Shown here one piece after another: positions 27,972-39,038 of a stretch of 64,000 nucleotides of DNA. The stretch covers positions 19,251 through 83,250 of the forward strand of contig JANYDC010000099.1 in the NCBI GenBank assembly GCA_025359965.1, read 5' to 3'. A program made the position numbers and the translations under genes. The first letter of the stretch is position 1. The number at the start of each line of letters is the position of its first letter. The stretch comes from Pedosphaera sp. (lineage in GTDB: Bacteria; Verrucomicrobiota; Verrucomicrobiia; Limisphaerales; SXQI01). Below the pieces are notes generated by a model. It was not told the DNA's origin. It ran no database searches and was given only the letters and a program-made list of their open reading frames with translations.

Positions 27972-30900
27972 ATGAACCTCCATCGCACCTACTCATGGCA
28001 AACCATTATCCTCAGCTTCGCCTTCTTGTGGGTGTTTGCGGCACTGACCGCATTTGCTAATCCTGGAAATTTCAGCTTTGAAAAATTTTCGTACTCGGCC
28101 AGCGAGTCGAGCGGCGCGCTGCCCATCCGAATTCTCCGCAACGAGGGTACTGATGGTGAAGTGAGCGTCGATTTCTACACCTTGCCGGACGTAGGCACTC
28201 CATCCAGCTTCAGTTATCAGACCAACCATATCGTTTTCGCGGAAGGCCAGGGTGAGGCCACGGTTAACGTGCCCATCACTTATGACCGCCTCCCGGACAA
28301 CTATAGGTTTTTGGCTTCTCTCACCAATGCCACAGGGGGGACCTCCGCGCAGTCTGTCGCGGTTACGGCAACTATTCAAAACAGCGAACCGGTATTCAGC
28401 TTCGGCAGCGTGAAGGAGCTGACAATTTCTGAAGGCGGCTCAAATATTTTTGTGACAGTTTATGTTCAAGGGAGCAGCGGAAACTCCGAACTGGACGCAA
28501 TCGAAGTGGTTTTTGAGGGAATCGCCGCCTCATCGGGACTCGATTACGTTGATGGATCGAGAATCCTTTATCGAACCAACCTTACGGGCGTAAACAAGGT
28601 TCGTATTCCCGTTTCAATTGTTCCCGATCATTTGCTTGAGCAGGACGAGAGCTTTCGCATTTACCTGCGTCCCAAGGAAGGATTTCTTGGCTTGGTAAAC
28701 GCGGGGGAATCAAACATCACCGTCATCATCCCCGCCAACGGCCAGCCAGGCACGGTGGACTATGCCACCATGAGTTCATCCCCATTTTTCACCAATTTTT
28801 CCTACTACGCTTACGGGGCTGTCCAACTGGAGGATGGAGATCTTTTAGTGAGCGGCAACTTCGAGAAAAACCGGACGCAAAAAACCAGCTATCTCCGCCT
28901 TTCACCATCGTTTGAATTGAAATCGGATCTCTTGTTTACCAATCTATTTTTCACGGAGGTCAGGCCAACCAAAGATGGCAAGTTTCTCGGTATCAGGGTG
29001 GTAAACGATTTTTCAATTCCGGACAGACTAAAATACATTAAATTTGAGAGATTTCTGAGCAACAGTCAGAAGGATCCCTCCTTCTCAAACCCAACGATTT
29101 TCACCAACTTTGGATATGCAATCGGGCAGGGCAAATTTAACCTTTTTGACTTAGCTGAGCTATCGAATGGAACAATGTTACTCAAAGGTGGATTCGACGC
29201 GGCCAGCAGCAAGTACGTATACGGAATGGCCAAGCTTGCAGCGGATGGAAGCATTGACCCCTCTTTTAAACCATTTTTGTCGGATGCCGGCCGACAACCG
29301 ATGACAGCAATAGGAGGCATGGTTTCCCGTCAGGATGACTCAGTCTGGATCAGCGCCTCATTACCATCGCATGAACGATCCAGCGAACCCTATCAACTGC
29401 ACCGTATTTCGCCCTGGGGTTATGTTGATGCGGATTTCCATCCAGACTGGAGTGGAAGATTAGAGACCCTGACATCCATTCCTGATGGACGGGTTCTAGG
29501 CTTGGGAACCGTAACAAACTCTGACGGAATGACATGGACTAACCCCATTCTAGACGCCAAAGGCCTTATCTTAAGTTCAGCCTCCTGGCTAACCAATTCG
29601 GGAAGTATCGCTGCAGTCCAGGCTGACACGAAGCTGTTAATCATTGGGAGTAATAGTGTTTTGCGCCGGTTCAATCTTGACGGCACAGTGGATCCGTCCT
29701 TCACGCCGTTTGCCCCAAAAAGCTTCAACCTGCCGAGTATCGTGGCGGCTTTAATTCTACCCAACAACCAGATCCTAGTCTTTTCCTACGCTTCGGGAGC
29801 AGTCCCTCTCAAACAAATCACTTACCTACTCTACAATGATCCCATTCCTGCTTACTGCACGCTTGCACCGTTCGATTCAATTGTGAAGGAAAACAGCGGT
29901 AGTTTGAAGCTCCGGGTGGTTAGGCAAGGCGGTGCGCAGGGGATCGCCACAGCAATCATTCGATCCACAATCACAGAGGGACAAAACAACGACCGCGTTC
30001 ACGCAGCTAATTTAACTGTTGAATTTGCCGATGGCGAAGTTAACCCTAAGGAAATAAACATCCCGATCCAAGACAACGCGATTCTGGACGGCGATTTAAA
30101 ACTTCAGCTTGCAGTAACAACGACTGGCAATTCCAACGCTCCCTCCTCCATGCGGAGTGTGACCATCCACGACAATGAGTACGGTAGTCCTAACCCGCAA
30201 TTTGCGCCCATTACAGACGTGCTGGCCAGCGCGGTGCAGGATGATGGGCGCGTAGTTTACGCGACATCTTCTGGCGTGATACGAAGGGATCGAGACGGCA
30301 AACCCAGCCAGAATTTTTCAGTCTTCCTAAAATCGTTGGCGGCGCCATGTGTGCTTGTTTTTGACGAGGAGGGAAATCTTTACCTCGCCGCGATCGTCGA
30401 AAACCGCAACCGCATTTTTAAAATCGCTCCAAACGGCACGGTTTTTGAAAGTTTTTCCGTCGAAGCTGACAACACCATTCATTGCCTTCTTCCTACTCCC
30501 AATGGCGGTTTGATCATCGGCGGCGCTTTCCAACACGTCCAAGGACAGCCCCGCACTGCGCTTGCAAAAATATTCACATCAGATGGAACTTTGGATAGCC
30601 GCTTTTACTGCATGTTGAAGATGGACTCCGTTGTAAACGATCTACAATCCAGCCATGATTATGACGAATCATACTTCGCTGGGGGATCACTCCTGTGGGA
30701 TGGTGGGTATGATAAACCAGTGCCTCATGGGCTGGCTAGGATAGGACTAAGTGGGGATGTTTCGTCGGTACAAGCGGTAGACAGCACCACCATTTACCAA
30801 GTGCTGGTTCAAAGAAACAATCAAATTCTGGCTCTCGGACGATCGGAACTTGAAAGTCCGAATAACGCTTTCCAGACCAATTCCCTTATTCGTTTAAATC

Positions 30901-33101
30901 AGGTGGCTAGTAAATATGGGGGTACAACAGAAGGCATTGATGATTCATTCCAAAGCCCATTCGGTCTGCAGCGAACTCCGAAACCCGGCGAACGAATGGC
31001 AGCCCAACTCTCCGACAATTCCATCTTCATACTAACCACCAACTCTTCTGGCACAGATACCTCAATGATGTTGGCCATGGTGGATGGGTTCGGACGGATC
31101 AACGAATCTTTCCTACGATCTGAAATTCAAGGACTACCGATTTTAACAAAAGCGGGAGATATAGCTGTCCACGCGGGAGGGTATCAGTTCAACTTGGCAG
31201 GAAGCTTTCGCCAAGGAGAACCGATTGTGGAACAATCAACTACCTTCCTGATGGATTTTCCGTCTCACCCATTCAAAATGTCCGTAATTAACGGCGATAA
31301 CCTTACGGATAGTGAATGCGTGATACAGAGCGCATTCACAACCAGTTACCCCGGCTCATACCAACCCACGGTCAACTTAAGAATTCCAGTATCCAAGGGC
31401 CATCTGAAAAAAGCCATCCGTGTTGAGTTTCAACCCAAGCCCACCAATGGGACTTTTAGTGCCTTTTTTCTAAGCTCTTGGGCAGCTCAGCCCGTCGAAA
31501 CCAATGGAATTCCATTTTCTGTTGTGCCTGCAGATCCAGACTTAGGCTCCTCCAAGCGATTTCCTTATGCGGTGGCGACCCATGTTGACAGCCCCATTGT
31601 CGCCATGGCGAATGGCGAAAACGGTGCAGCTTTTCTCGGAGGTGCTTTCACGACTTGGGAGGGGCTTCCTCTGAGCGGGCTGGTTAAGCTTCGCCCAGAA
31701 GGGGAGGCGGATCTGACGTTTCTGCCAGATAGCCCTGCCCCGTTCAGGGTGACAGCTCTTCTTTGGGTCGATGGTGAGGGTCTGTATGTGGCGCGCGAAT
31801 TTTTGACCGATTCCATAGCGGATGCATGGCAACTCGTGCGGCTAACTACCGATGGGAGGCGTGATCCCACATTCGCACCCATAGTCGCTAACGGAGCGAT
31901 CAATGCCTTACTGCGTCAGTGGTCTGGTACGGTCACCTTCGCCGGGGACTTCACCCGTCTGAATGGCGTGCCTTCCGCGCGATTAAGGCGAGCTCGCTCT
32001 GATGGCATGCTCGACTCATCCTTCAATGTGGGGACAGGGCCGGACGGCGAAGTAAAAGCGCTGGCGCTTGTTGCTGACGGTTCAGTTCTACTGGGCGGCT
32101 CCTTCGTAAACTATCAGGGATCGTCTTCCAAAGGTCTCGCCAAAGTATCTTCTGACGGAAGCAGGGATCTGAGCTTTTCAGTTGGTGCCGGATTTGATGG
32201 CGAGGTAAGAGCAATTGCTGTCTCGTTTGATGGGCGTATCGCTGTGGGAGGTTCTTTCACGAATTATAACTCAACACCACAAACCAATCTGCTCTCCTTT
32301 CAACCTGACTGGAAAATTGACGGCAAATTTGCCACAAACAGAGCTCCCAACCAGGCCGTCGATCAAATTTTCACTGAATTCGACAACAGCTTCCTAGTAG
32401 CCGGCTCCTTCAGTACTTTGGCCGGTCTCGGATGGACTGTGCAAGGAGCGTTCGTTTCTGATGCCTTGGGAAATCCTCCATCTTCATACAGGCAAGTTGC
32501 ACAGGCTTATTGGGTCAATTTCCGTCCTTATTTGACCGTTGGCACTCGGGTGCTTTCACAAATAGATCAAAGACGCTTCGTCTATTCCGCCGCAGCTAAT
32601 GAAGCAAACCCTCTAAGTGTGGTTGGGTATCTTGGGAATACCCACATCCCTCCAGCCATGGTTGCGCTAGAAAAATCCTCCGACGAAAAAGCTATTTCCT
32701 TCGCTGTCACTTCCGCTACCCGCGATGGCCTTACGTTCGACTTGCAACACAATGGCCAGACCGTTCTCACGACCACCAATCTGACCGGTTCTTTTGGTAT
32801 GTCTGCGGGTGCGGCGGTTCCACACTACTGGCGCGTACTCGTCCGTGATGGAACCAGTGTGATTGGAGCATCGGACTATTTGATTATTCCTCCCACAGCC
32901 ACGCCCGTTGAAGCGAAGTGGTCGGCCCCTCTCCTGTTGGGAGACGGCACGGTCAAACTGGATCTCAGCGGAGACAGCTCGGGCAACTGGATTATCGAAC
33001 GCTCATCCGATCTGCACGATTGGACACCGGTCGCCACCAACGCGACCACCATCACTCTGACTCTGGGTAACACCAACGTCTTCGTGCGAGCGCGACGGTA
33101 A
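27972..33101 (+). CDS. Very large secreted protein with Calx-beta domains and delta-60 repeats
   Basis: This 1709-aa protein begins with a signal peptide (hydrophobic 'IILSFAFLWVFAALTAFA', cut near residue 30). Two Calx-beta domains lie at about 33-130 and 140-255 ('EKFSYSASESSGALPIRILR', 'LTISEGGSNIFVTV'), and a third at about 635-735 ('DSIVKENSGSLKLRVVRQGG'). Between and after them are delta-60 (DUF5122) beta-propeller repeats of the type 'DG..D.SF', such as 'DGSIDPSFKPF', 'DGTVDPSFTPF' and 'DGMLDSSFNVG', the last followed by 'LLGGSFVNYQG'. The end 'IIERSSDLHDWTPVATNAT' is a C-terminal module common in Verrucomicrobiota secreted proteins. Calx-beta domains bind calcium and delta-60 repeats form propellers; the role is probably at the cell surface or outside, but no substrate can be named. 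Confidence 0.9.
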   Translation: MNLHRTYSWQTIILSFAFLWVFAALTAFANPGNFSFEKFSYSASESSGALPIRILRNEGTDGEVSVDFYTLPDVGTPSSFSYQTNHIVFAEGQGEATVNVPITYDRLPDNYRFLASLTNATGGTSAQSVAVTATIQNSEPVFSFGSVKELTISEGGSNIFVTVYVQGSSGNSELDAIEVVFEGIAASSGLDYVDGSRILYRTNLTGVNKVRIPVSIVPDHLLEQDESFRIYLRPKEGFLGLVNAGESNITVIIPANGQPGTVDYATMSSSPFFTNFSYYAYGAVQLEDGDLLVSGNFEKNRTQKTSYLRLSPSFELKSDLLFTNLFFTEVRPTKDGKFLGIRVVNDFSIPDRLKYIKFERFLSNSQKDPSFSNPTIFTNFGYAIGQGKFNLFDLAELSNGTMLLKGGFDAASSKYVYGMAKLAADGSIDPSFKPFLSDAGRQPMTAIGGMVSRQDDSVWISASLPSHERSSEPYQLHRISPWGYVDADFHPDWSGRLETLTSIPDGRVLGLGTVTNSDGMTWTNPILDAKGLILSSASWLTNSGSIAAVQADTKLLIIGSNSVLRRFNLDGTVDPSFTPFAPKSFNLPSIVAALILPNNQILVFSYASGAVPLKQITYLLYNDPIPAYCTLAPFDSIVKENSGSLKLRVVRQGGAQGIATAIIRSTITEGQNNDRVHAANLTVEFADGEVNPKEINIPIQDNAILDGDLKLQLAVTTTGNSNAPSSMRSVTIHDNEYGSPNPQFAPITDVLASAVQDDGRVVYATSSGVIRRDRDGKPSQNFSVFLKSLAAPCVLVFDEEGNLYLAAIVENRNRIFKIAPNGTVFESFSVEADNTIHCLLPTPNGGLIIGGAFQHVQGQPRTALAKIFTSDGTLDSRFYCMLKMDSVVNDLQSSHDYDESYFAGGSLLWDGGYDKPVPHGLARIGLSGDVSSVQAVDSTTIYQVLVQRNNQILALGRSELESPNNAFQTNSLIRLNQVASKYGGTTEGIDDSFQSPFGLQRTPKPGERMAAQLSDNSIFILTTNSSGTDTSMMLAMVDGFGRINESFLRSEIQGLPILTKAGDIAVHAGGYQFNLAGSFRQGEPIVEQSTTFLMDFPSHPFKMSVINGDNLTDSECVIQSAFTTSYPGSYQPTVNLRIPVSKGHLKKAIRVEFQPKPTNGTFSAFFLSSWAAQPVETNGIPFSVVPADPDLGSSKRFPYAVATHVDSPIVAMANGENGAAFLGGAFTTWEGLPLSGLVKLRPEGEADLTFLPDSPAPFRVTALLWVDGEGLYVAREFLTDSIADAWQLVRLTTDGRRDPTFAPIVANGAINALLRQWSGTVTFAGDFTRLNGVPSARLRRARSDGMLDSSFNVGTGPDGEVKALALVADGSVLLGGSFVNYQGSSSKGLAKVSSDGSRDLSFSVGAGFDGEVRAIAVSFDGRIAVGGSFTNYNSTPQTNLLSFQPDWKIDGKFATNRAPNQAVDQIFTEFDNSFLVAGSFSTLAGLGWTVQGAFVSDALGNPPSSYRQVAQAYWVNFRPYLTVGTRVLSQIDQRRFVYSAAANEANPLSVVGYLGNTHIPPAMVALEKSSDEKAISFAVTSATRDGLTFDLQHNGQTVLTTTNLTGSFGMSAGAAVPHYWRVLVRDGTSVIGASDYLIIPPTATPVEAKWSAPLLLGDGTVKLDLSGDSSGNWIIERSSDLHDWTPVATNATTITLTLGNTNVFVRARR

Positions 33102-33187
33102 GAACTTGCCACGCTCGGCAGCTCTAATACCACTGACAAAATCCGCTCGCAGCAAGCAACGGGTCAGTCGTATCGTGGAAGCATGTC

Positions 33188-36100
33188 ATGAGGGTCTTTA
33201 TCTCCATTTCATTGCTTGTCGCGGCGAACGCCCTCGCCGCACCAGTCGACTTTGTCCGCGATGTGCGGCCCATCCTGCAAAATCACTGTTATGAATGCCA
33301 TGGGGAGAAAAAGCAAAAATCCGGGTTGAGATTGGATGTCAAAGCAGCGGCTTTCAAAGGCGGAGAGCAGCACGCGCCGGACATCATCCCCAACAAGGCC
33401 GGTGAAAGTCCGCTGATTCGTTTTCTTACGAGCTCGGAGGAGGATGAGCGCATGCCACCCAAAGGACCGCAGCTTTCGGCTATGGAAATTGCCACTCTTA
33501 CGGCATGGGTCGATGCGGGAGCCGTCTGGCCGGAGAGCGCAGACATGTTGAAACTGGGTGACAAACGGGATCACTGGAGTTTCAAACCCCTCACGAATCC
33601 TCCGCAACCAATCAACAAGAGCAAGGCGCGGCCAAAAACAGGAATCGACCGATTCATTCTTGCGCGGTTGGAAAAGGAAGGACTGAAGCCTGCGCCCGAG
33701 GCGGATCGGGTCACATGGTTGCGACGGATGTATTTCGATCTGATTGGGATGCCTCCATCGCCGGAAGCAGTTACGGCCTTTGCCAAGGACAAGCGCGGTG
33801 ATGCTTACGAACGCGTCGTCGATGATCTATTGAAATCCCCGCGTTACGGTGAACGGTGGGCGCAGCACTGGCTGGATGTCGTCCGCTATGCCGACACCCA
33901 CGGCTTCGAAGTCAACACCGAACGCCCCAATGCATGGCCCTATCGGGACTACGTGATCGAGGCGTTTAACAAGGACACACCGTATGACCGCTTCATCCGC
34001 GAGCAGATCGCAGGTGACGCATTAGCGAATGACGCGGCCACTGGATTCCTTGTCACCGCTTCAGTGCTTTTGTCCGGGCAAATCGGTGCGGATGATATTT
34101 CAAAGCGGCTGGCTCGTCAGGATTCATTGGATGAAATCGTGGTGAACACCGGCCAGACTTTTTTGGGGCTGAGTATCGGCTGTGCACGCTGTCACGATCA
34201 TAAATTCGACCCCATCAGCGCGCGCGATTATTACTCAATGCAGGCATTCTTCGCGGGCGTGGAGTATGAGGAAAGGGAATTGCAAACGCCTGAAACATTG
34301 ACCAAACGGCAGGATGCGGAGATCCTGAAAAAGAGACTGGCGCAGATAGAGAAGAGCCTTGAGCGGTTCGAACCGCTGGCCCGTGTGGGTAATGTACCGC
34401 CAAAACCAACCAAGGCAGAGCTCAATGAAGAAAACTTCCCCCCTTTAACCGCGAAGTTTGTTCGCTTCACCATTCACGACGCCAACCTGCATCCAACTCT
34501 GGGCCTGATCGAACCCTGTGTGGATGAGTTTGAAATCTTCACGGACGAACCCACCCCGCGCAATATTGCTTTGGCCAGCCTCGGCACCAAAGTAACTGCG
34601 TCGGGAAGTCGGACCTCCGAGAGCCACCGGCTGGAGCACATCAACGACGGAAAGTACGGGAATAGCCACAGTTGGATGACCGATGAGGCAGGCCGGGGCT
34701 GGGTGTTGTTCGAACTTCCGGCGGCTACTCGTATTGGCAAAATTCAATGGAGCCGCGACCGCGAAGGCAAGCTGACCGATCGACTGCCCACAGCCTATAC
34801 CTTGGAAGCAGGGCCTTCCTTGGCTGCGATGACGCGACTGGTGACGGTCCCGCCTCCGCGACCAGCGGTGAGCGCGGCTGTAAACACAGATCGCTTCGAA
34901 CCGGTGCGCACACGGCGTCTGCGTTTCACCATAAATGAAACCAACGGACTGGAACCGTGCCTCGACGAACTGGAGGTCTTTGACAATGAGTCGCACAATA
35001 TTGCGCTGGCCAGTGCTGGGACGACCGCGACTTCATCGGGCGACACTGTGGTGGCAGACCGTCATGAGTTGCATCAAATCAACGACGGACTCTACGGCAA
35101 CTCACACAGTTGGATGTCTAATGAGAAAGGCCAGGGTTGGATCGTGCTGGAATTCGCCGGTGATCGCGTCATTGATCGCGTGGTCTGGGGCCGGGACCGT
35201 GAAGGCAAGTTCAACGACCGCCTCGCCACTAATTATCTGATTGAGATCGTGGATGCCTCGGGCCAATGGCAGAGAGTTGCCAGTTCAGCCGATCGACGCG
35301 CCTATACGCCCGGCGACACCAACCCGCGAGTGCCAACTTTCTCGACGGCCGGGCTCAATCCCGCCGAAGCAAGGCAGGCCGATACGCTGATCGCCGAAAG
35401 AAAGTCTTTGCAAACCACGATTGCGGCAGCAGTCGGCCAGATGGCCTTCGCTGGGACCTTCCGTAAACCTGACGAAATCCACCTCCTAAATCGGGGCGAC
35501 CCCGAACAGCCGAAGGATGAAGTCACGCCTGCCGTGCTGAGTGTGCTGGGCAACTTGAAACTGCCAAAGGAATCAGCGGAACAAGAGCGCCGATTAGCCC
35601 TTGCCGATTGGCTGAGCAATCCGAAAAACCCACTCACGGCACGGGTGATGGTGAATCGCATTTGGCAGGGTCACTTTGGTACTGGGTTGGTGGATACCTC
35701 GAGCGACTTCGGCCACAACGGCACAAAGCCCTCGCATCCCGAGTTGCTCGATTGGCTCGCATGCGAATTCATCCGAACCGGCTGGTCGGTGAAGCGGATG
35801 CACCGCCTCATCGTCCTTTCGTCCACCTACCGCCAATCCACCCGCAACAACTCCGCTGCGGCCGCCAAGGATGTCGACATGCACCTGCTCTGGCGTTTCC
35901 CCTCACGCCGCCTCGAATCAGAGTCCATCCGGGATTCAATGCTCTCCGTCAGTGGAAATCTGAATCTGAAAATGGGTGGGCGCGGTTTTGATCTTTTCAA
36001 CAATCGCGGAGGATTGAGCGGCTTCAACCCTGTCGAATCGTTCAGCGGCGATGGACTGCGGCGAATGATCTACGCGCACAAAGTACGCCGTGAACGGGAG

Positions 36101-36418
36101 GCAGTATTCGGCGCATTCGATTGCCCAGACGCCGGGCAGAGCACAGCTCGACGCAGGGAATCCACCACTCCCATCCAGGCTCTAAACCTATTCAATAGCC
36201 AATTCACGTTGGATCAATCTAATGTCTTCGCCTTGCGCATCAAAGGCGAGGCTGGTGCCGATGTCACCCAACAAATCCGACGCACTTACCAACTTGCGCT
36301 GAGCCGCAATCCCACCTCCGCCGAAACAACCGATGCCCAATCGGTGGTTCGCACCCACGGGCTATCCACCCTCTGCCGCGCTATATTTAACAGCAACGAG
36401 TTCCTGTTTATTCCATGA
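33188..36418 (+). CDS. PSD1/DUF1549/DUF1553 cytochrome protein with a duplicated discoidin-like insert
   Basis: This 1076-aa exported protein has a signal peptide ([18 protein letters not shown]). A planctomycete-type cytochrome c domain follows with a haem site 'CYECH' at 34-38. A DUF1549 domain runs from about 150 to 360 and holds a second 'CARCH' near 331. Residues about 424-560 and 577-697 form two similar discoidin-like (F5/8C-type) units, each with 'NIALAS', '[11 protein letters not shown]' and 'RDREGK'. The DUF1553 (PSD1) domain occupies about 790-1050, with '[20 protein letters not shown]'. The ATGA overlap at 36415 couples it to the DUF1501 gene, the usual pair in Planctomycetota and Verrucomicrobiota. 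Such pairs are thought to act in the periplasm, perhaps on complex sugars, but no reaction is proven. A decayed copy of its start lies at 27707. Confidence 0.92.
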   Translation: MRVFISISLLVAANALAAPVDFVRDVRPILQNHCYECHGEKKQKSGLRLDVKAAAFKGGEQHAPDIIPNKAGESPLIRFLTSSEEDERMPPKGPQLSAMEIATLTAWVDAGAVWPESADMLKLGDKRDHWSFKPLTNPPQPINKSKARPKTGIDRFILARLEKEGLKPAPEADRVTWLRRMYFDLIGMPPSPEAVTAFAKDKRGDAYERVVDDLLKSPRYGERWAQHWLDVVRYADTHGFEVNTERPNAWPYRDYVIEAFNKDTPYDRFIREQIAGDALANDAATGFLVTASVLLSGQIGADDISKRLARQDSLDEIVVNTGQTFLGLSIGCARCHDHKFDPISARDYYSMQAFFAGVEYEERELQTPETLTKRQDAEILKKRLAQIEKSLERFEPLARVGNVPPKPTKAELNEENFPPLTAKFVRFTIHDANLHPTLGLIEPCVDEFEIFTDEPTPRNIALASLGTKVTASGSRTSESHRLEHINDGKYGNSHSWMTDEAGRGWVLFELPAATRIGKIQWSRDREGKLTDRLPTAYTLEAGPSLAAMTRLVTVPPPRPAVSAAVNTDRFEPVRTRRLRFTINETNGLEPCLDELEVFDNESHNIALASAGTTATSSGDTVVADRHELHQINDGLYGNSHSWMSNEKGQGWIVLEFAGDRVIDRVVWGRDREGKFNDRLATNYLIEIVDASGQWQRVASSADRRAYTPGDTNPRVPTFSTAGLNPAEARQADTLIAERKSLQTTIAAAVGQMAFAGTFRKPDEIHLLNRGDPEQPKDEVTPAVLSVLGNLKLPKESAEQERRLALADWLSNPKNPLTARVMVNRIWQGHFGTGLVDTSSDFGHNGTKPSHPELLDWLACEFIRTGWSVKRMHRLIVLSSTYRQSTRNNSAAAAKDVDMHLLWRFPSRRLESESIRDSMLSVSGNLNLKMGGRGFDLFNNRGGLSGFNPVESFSGDGLRRMIYAHKVRREREAVFGAFDCPDAGQSTARRRESTTPIQALNLFNSQFTLDQSNVFALRIKGEAGADVTQQIRRTYQLALSRNPTSAETTDAQSVVRTHGLSTLCRAIFNSNEFLFIP

Positions 36419-37884
36419 GCCACCACTCTGAACATCTTTCGAGTCACGGACGGCATATGCTGGATCGCCGGGGCTTCCTGTCCAGCACTGCCACAGCCTT
36501 GGGCGGGATTGCATTGACCAACCTTCTCAGCGGGGATGGATTGCTAGCCGCAAATGGAACCATCATTGATTCTTCGAGCCCGTACGCGCCTCGGGCGACT
36601 CATTTTCCAGCGAAGGCCAAAAACGTCATTGTCATTTTTTGCGCAGGAGCAGTCAGCCAGCTTGAAACGTGGGACTACAAATCCGAGCTGATCAAGCAGG
36701 ATGGCAAACCGCTGGCAGGAGGACCGGCCGTCACTTTCCAAGGCCCCGCTGGCAACCTCGCGCGTCCGCAATATGCGTTCCGTCCGAGAGGTCAGACAGG
36801 CAAGATGGTATCGGACCTAATTCCGCACCTGGCCGAACTCACTGATGACATCGCCTTCATTCATTCGCTGACCAGCAAGAGCAACACTCACGGCCCGGCT
36901 GAAAACTTCCTCTCCACCGGTTTTGTCTTGGACGGCTTTCCGAGCCTTGGCTCGTGGATCAGTTATGCGCTGGGGAGCGAGAATCAAAACCTGCCCGCCT
37001 TTGTTTCCATTCTTGATCCGCGTGGCGTTCCACAAAATGGCTCCAATAATTGGGGCCCCGGCTTCCTCCCTGCCGCATTCCAAGGCACTACCTTCAGCGC
37101 CAAAGATCCCGTACGCCATTTGGTTGCGCAAGGCGTTGCGCCGGATGCAAACCAAGCTGCGCGCTCGCTGCTACAGCGCATGAACCAGCGCCACTTGGAG
37201 CAGCATCAGGACGACAGCAAACTTGCTGCGCGCATTGCCAGTTACGAACTCGCCGCACGAATGCAACTCAGCGTGCCCGAGATCAGCGATCTCTCCACCG
37301 AGCCTGCCCATGTCCTCACCAGCTACGGAGCCGACGACCCCGCGAACCCCATGAAAGCTGGCTTCGCCCGCAACTGCATACTCGCCCGGCGCCTTATCGA
37401 AAAGGGCGTTCGCTTTGTCCAATTGTTCAACGGTGCCTATGCCAGCGGAGGCGAGTTGAATTGGGACGGACACAGCAAACTCAAAGAACAATACGATAAA
37501 CACGCCGCCATTCTGGATCAACCAGCCGCAGCACTGATTCGCGACCTCAACCAACGCGGACTACTCGAAGAAACTTTGGTGGTCTGGTGCACTGAATTTG
37601 GCCGCATGCCCTTCTTCCAAAAAGGCGCGCAAGGCCGCGATCACAACCCCGACGGTTTCACATGTTGGATGACTGGAGCAGGCGTCAAACGGGGGGTCAG
37701 CCATGGGGTGACCGACGAACTAGGCCAAAAGGCCATTCAAGATATCCACCCACTCTATGATCTCAACGCCACCATTCTTCATCTGTTGGGCTTGGATCAT
37801 CAAAGACTCACCTTTGAGCACAATGGCGTCCAGCGACGCCTAACCAACGTCGAAGGAAATGTTATCAAGGCAGTGTTGGCTTAA
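36415..37884 (+). CDS. DUF1501 family exported protein
   Basis: This 489-aa protein overlaps the PSD1 gene by 4 bases. Its N-terminus carries a twin-arginine signal ('[19 protein letters not shown]', with RR at 18-19), so it is likely exported folded through Tat. The body matches DUF1501: '[20 protein letters not shown]' near 62-82, where the family has 'SQ.DT.D', then '[11 protein letters not shown]' near 160, 'VRFVQLFNG' near 340, 'WDGHSKL' near 350, and '[12 protein letters not shown]' near 390, followed by 'GRDHNPDGF'. The family is related in fold to sulfatases and alkaline phosphatases, and the conserved His, Asp and Glu residues would suit metal binding. The partnership with PSD1 is fixed across many genomes; the substrate is unknown. 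Confidence 0.93.
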   Translation: MSHHSEHLSSHGRHMLDRRGFLSSTATALGGIALTNLLSGDGLLAANGTIIDSSSPYAPRATHFPAKAKNVIVIFCAGAVSQLETWDYKSELIKQDGKPLAGGPAVTFQGPAGNLARPQYAFRPRGQTGKMVSDLIPHLAELTDDIAFIHSLTSKSNTHGPAENFLSTGFVLDGFPSLGSWISYALGSENQNLPAFVSILDPRGVPQNGSNNWGPGFLPAAFQGTTFSAKDPVRHLVAQGVAPDANQAARSLLQRMNQRHLEQHQDDSKLAARIASYELAARMQLSVPEISDLSTEPAHVLTSYGADDPANPMKAGFARNCILARRLIEKGVRFVQLFNGAYASGGELNWDGHSKLKEQYDKHAAILDQPAAALIRDLNQRGLLEETLVVWCTEFGRMPFFQKGAQGRDHNPDGFTCWMTGAGVKRGVSHGVTDELGQKAIQDIHPLYDLNATILHLLGLDHQRLTFEHNGVQRRLTNVEGNVIKAVLA

Positions 37885-37926
37885 TATTTAAGTGAAAGCG
37901 CAAATCGCACCCATACGACTTGGCGA

Positions 37927-38913
37927 TCATTTCAGAATGCTATCCAAGAATTGCTCGATACGCTGTCGGCAATAGTTGTTCACCGGTCGAGCGGCATCCA
38001 TGGTGTGAGGCCAGCCGTCGAGACGTTCATACTCATAACGAACTCCGAAGGCTTTCAATTTCTCGGCCAAGGCATCGCTTTGTTTGACTAGTACAATCTG
38101 GTCAATGGTTCCTTGAAAGATGAGGGTGGGTGGGCTGTTGGAATCCACCAAAAACAATGGTGAAGCCATACGCCATCGGTCTGGCGCAGCCTCCATCTTG
38201 CCTCCCATTAAATTCGTCACTAGCGAGACATTCTTTGCCTCGGGGGCAGTCAGATCGGCCGGCCCATATAAATCGACCACCGCCGACACTCTATGGGGGT
38301 CTCGCCAGCCGGGGGCAGCCTTGGCCTCAGCTTTCGCAGCCAGGTAACCACTGAGCAAACTGAGATGCCCACCCGCTGATCCCCCAACCACCACCAAACG
38401 GCCGGGGTCCACCCCCAGCGAAACCGCATTGGTGCGCATCCAACCAATGGCAGCCTGACAATCTGACAACTGTTCATCAATCCTGCCCTCAGGCACTAAG
38501 CGGTAATCGATGGTGGCCGCCACGTAACCGCGTGTCGCAAAATAACTAGTGTAAACCCGGTAATCCTGCCGTTTTCCCGATTTCCAACCGCCGCCATGAA
38601 TGAAAATCAACCCCGGCACTTTCCCCATCAGGTTTGTGGGTGAATAGAGATCAAGCAGCAAAGGCCTGTCACCCACGCGACGATATTCAACGCCCAGCCG
38701 CTCCACCACTCCGAGTGGGGTGGGCGGATTCATGTCCACAAGACTCAAAGCACGGGTGATAAGGGCTGCATAGATCTGGCTTTCGCTTCCATAACCTCTA
38801 GGCGCAGACGCCCCTGCGTTGACCCGATACAAGAATAGCCATGCGCCAAGGCAGATCAATAGTGCAACGAGCAATCCCCAACTCATTACCCGGCGCAGAC
38901 GGCGAAGTGACAT
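37927..38913 (-). CDS. Membrane-anchored alpha/beta-hydrolase (esterase/lipase-like)
   Basis: Start chosen at the ATG 38913; a TTG two codons upstream is possible. The protein is about 328 aa. An N-terminal hydrophobic segment ('WGLLVALLICLGAWLFLY') acts as anchor or signal. The hydrolase domain shows the oxyanion motif 'FIHGGGWKSG' near 106, the nucleophile elbow 'GGSAGGH' (Ser near 180), an acidic residue in 'GTIDQIV' near 270, and the catalytic His in 'WPHTMD' near 302. This is the pattern of the BD-FAE/carboxylesterase-like subfamily, which removes acyl groups from small molecules or polysaccharides. It converges with the DUF1501 gene and diverges from the M14 peptidase gene. The substrate is not clear. 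Confidence 0.9.
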   Translation of the reverse strand: MSLRRLRRVMSWGLLVALLICLGAWLFLYRVNAGASAPRGYGSESQIYAALITRALSLVDMNPPTPLGVVERLGVEYRRVGDRPLLLDLYSPTNLMGKVPGLIFIHGGGWKSGKRQDYRVYTSYFATRGYVAATIDYRLVPEGRIDEQLSDCQAAIGWMRTNAVSLGVDPGRLVVVGGSAGGHLSLLSGYLAAKAEAKAAPGWRDPHRVSAVVDLYGPADLTAPEAKNVSLVTNLMGGKMEAAPDRWRMASPLFLVDSNSPPTLIFQGTIDQIVLVKQSDALAEKLKAFGVRYEYERLDGWPHTMDAARPVNNYCRQRIEQFLDSILK

Positions 38914-39038
38914 GCTCAAGGTTTGAAGCCCGACTTGATAAATGCCAAGCCCTAAACACGACGGACGCCAAAAACCTCGCCCAATAAAAACGCAAGTGAT
39001 TGCGCAGTGGCAAAACCCCGCCTATCGTTCCGCGCAGA

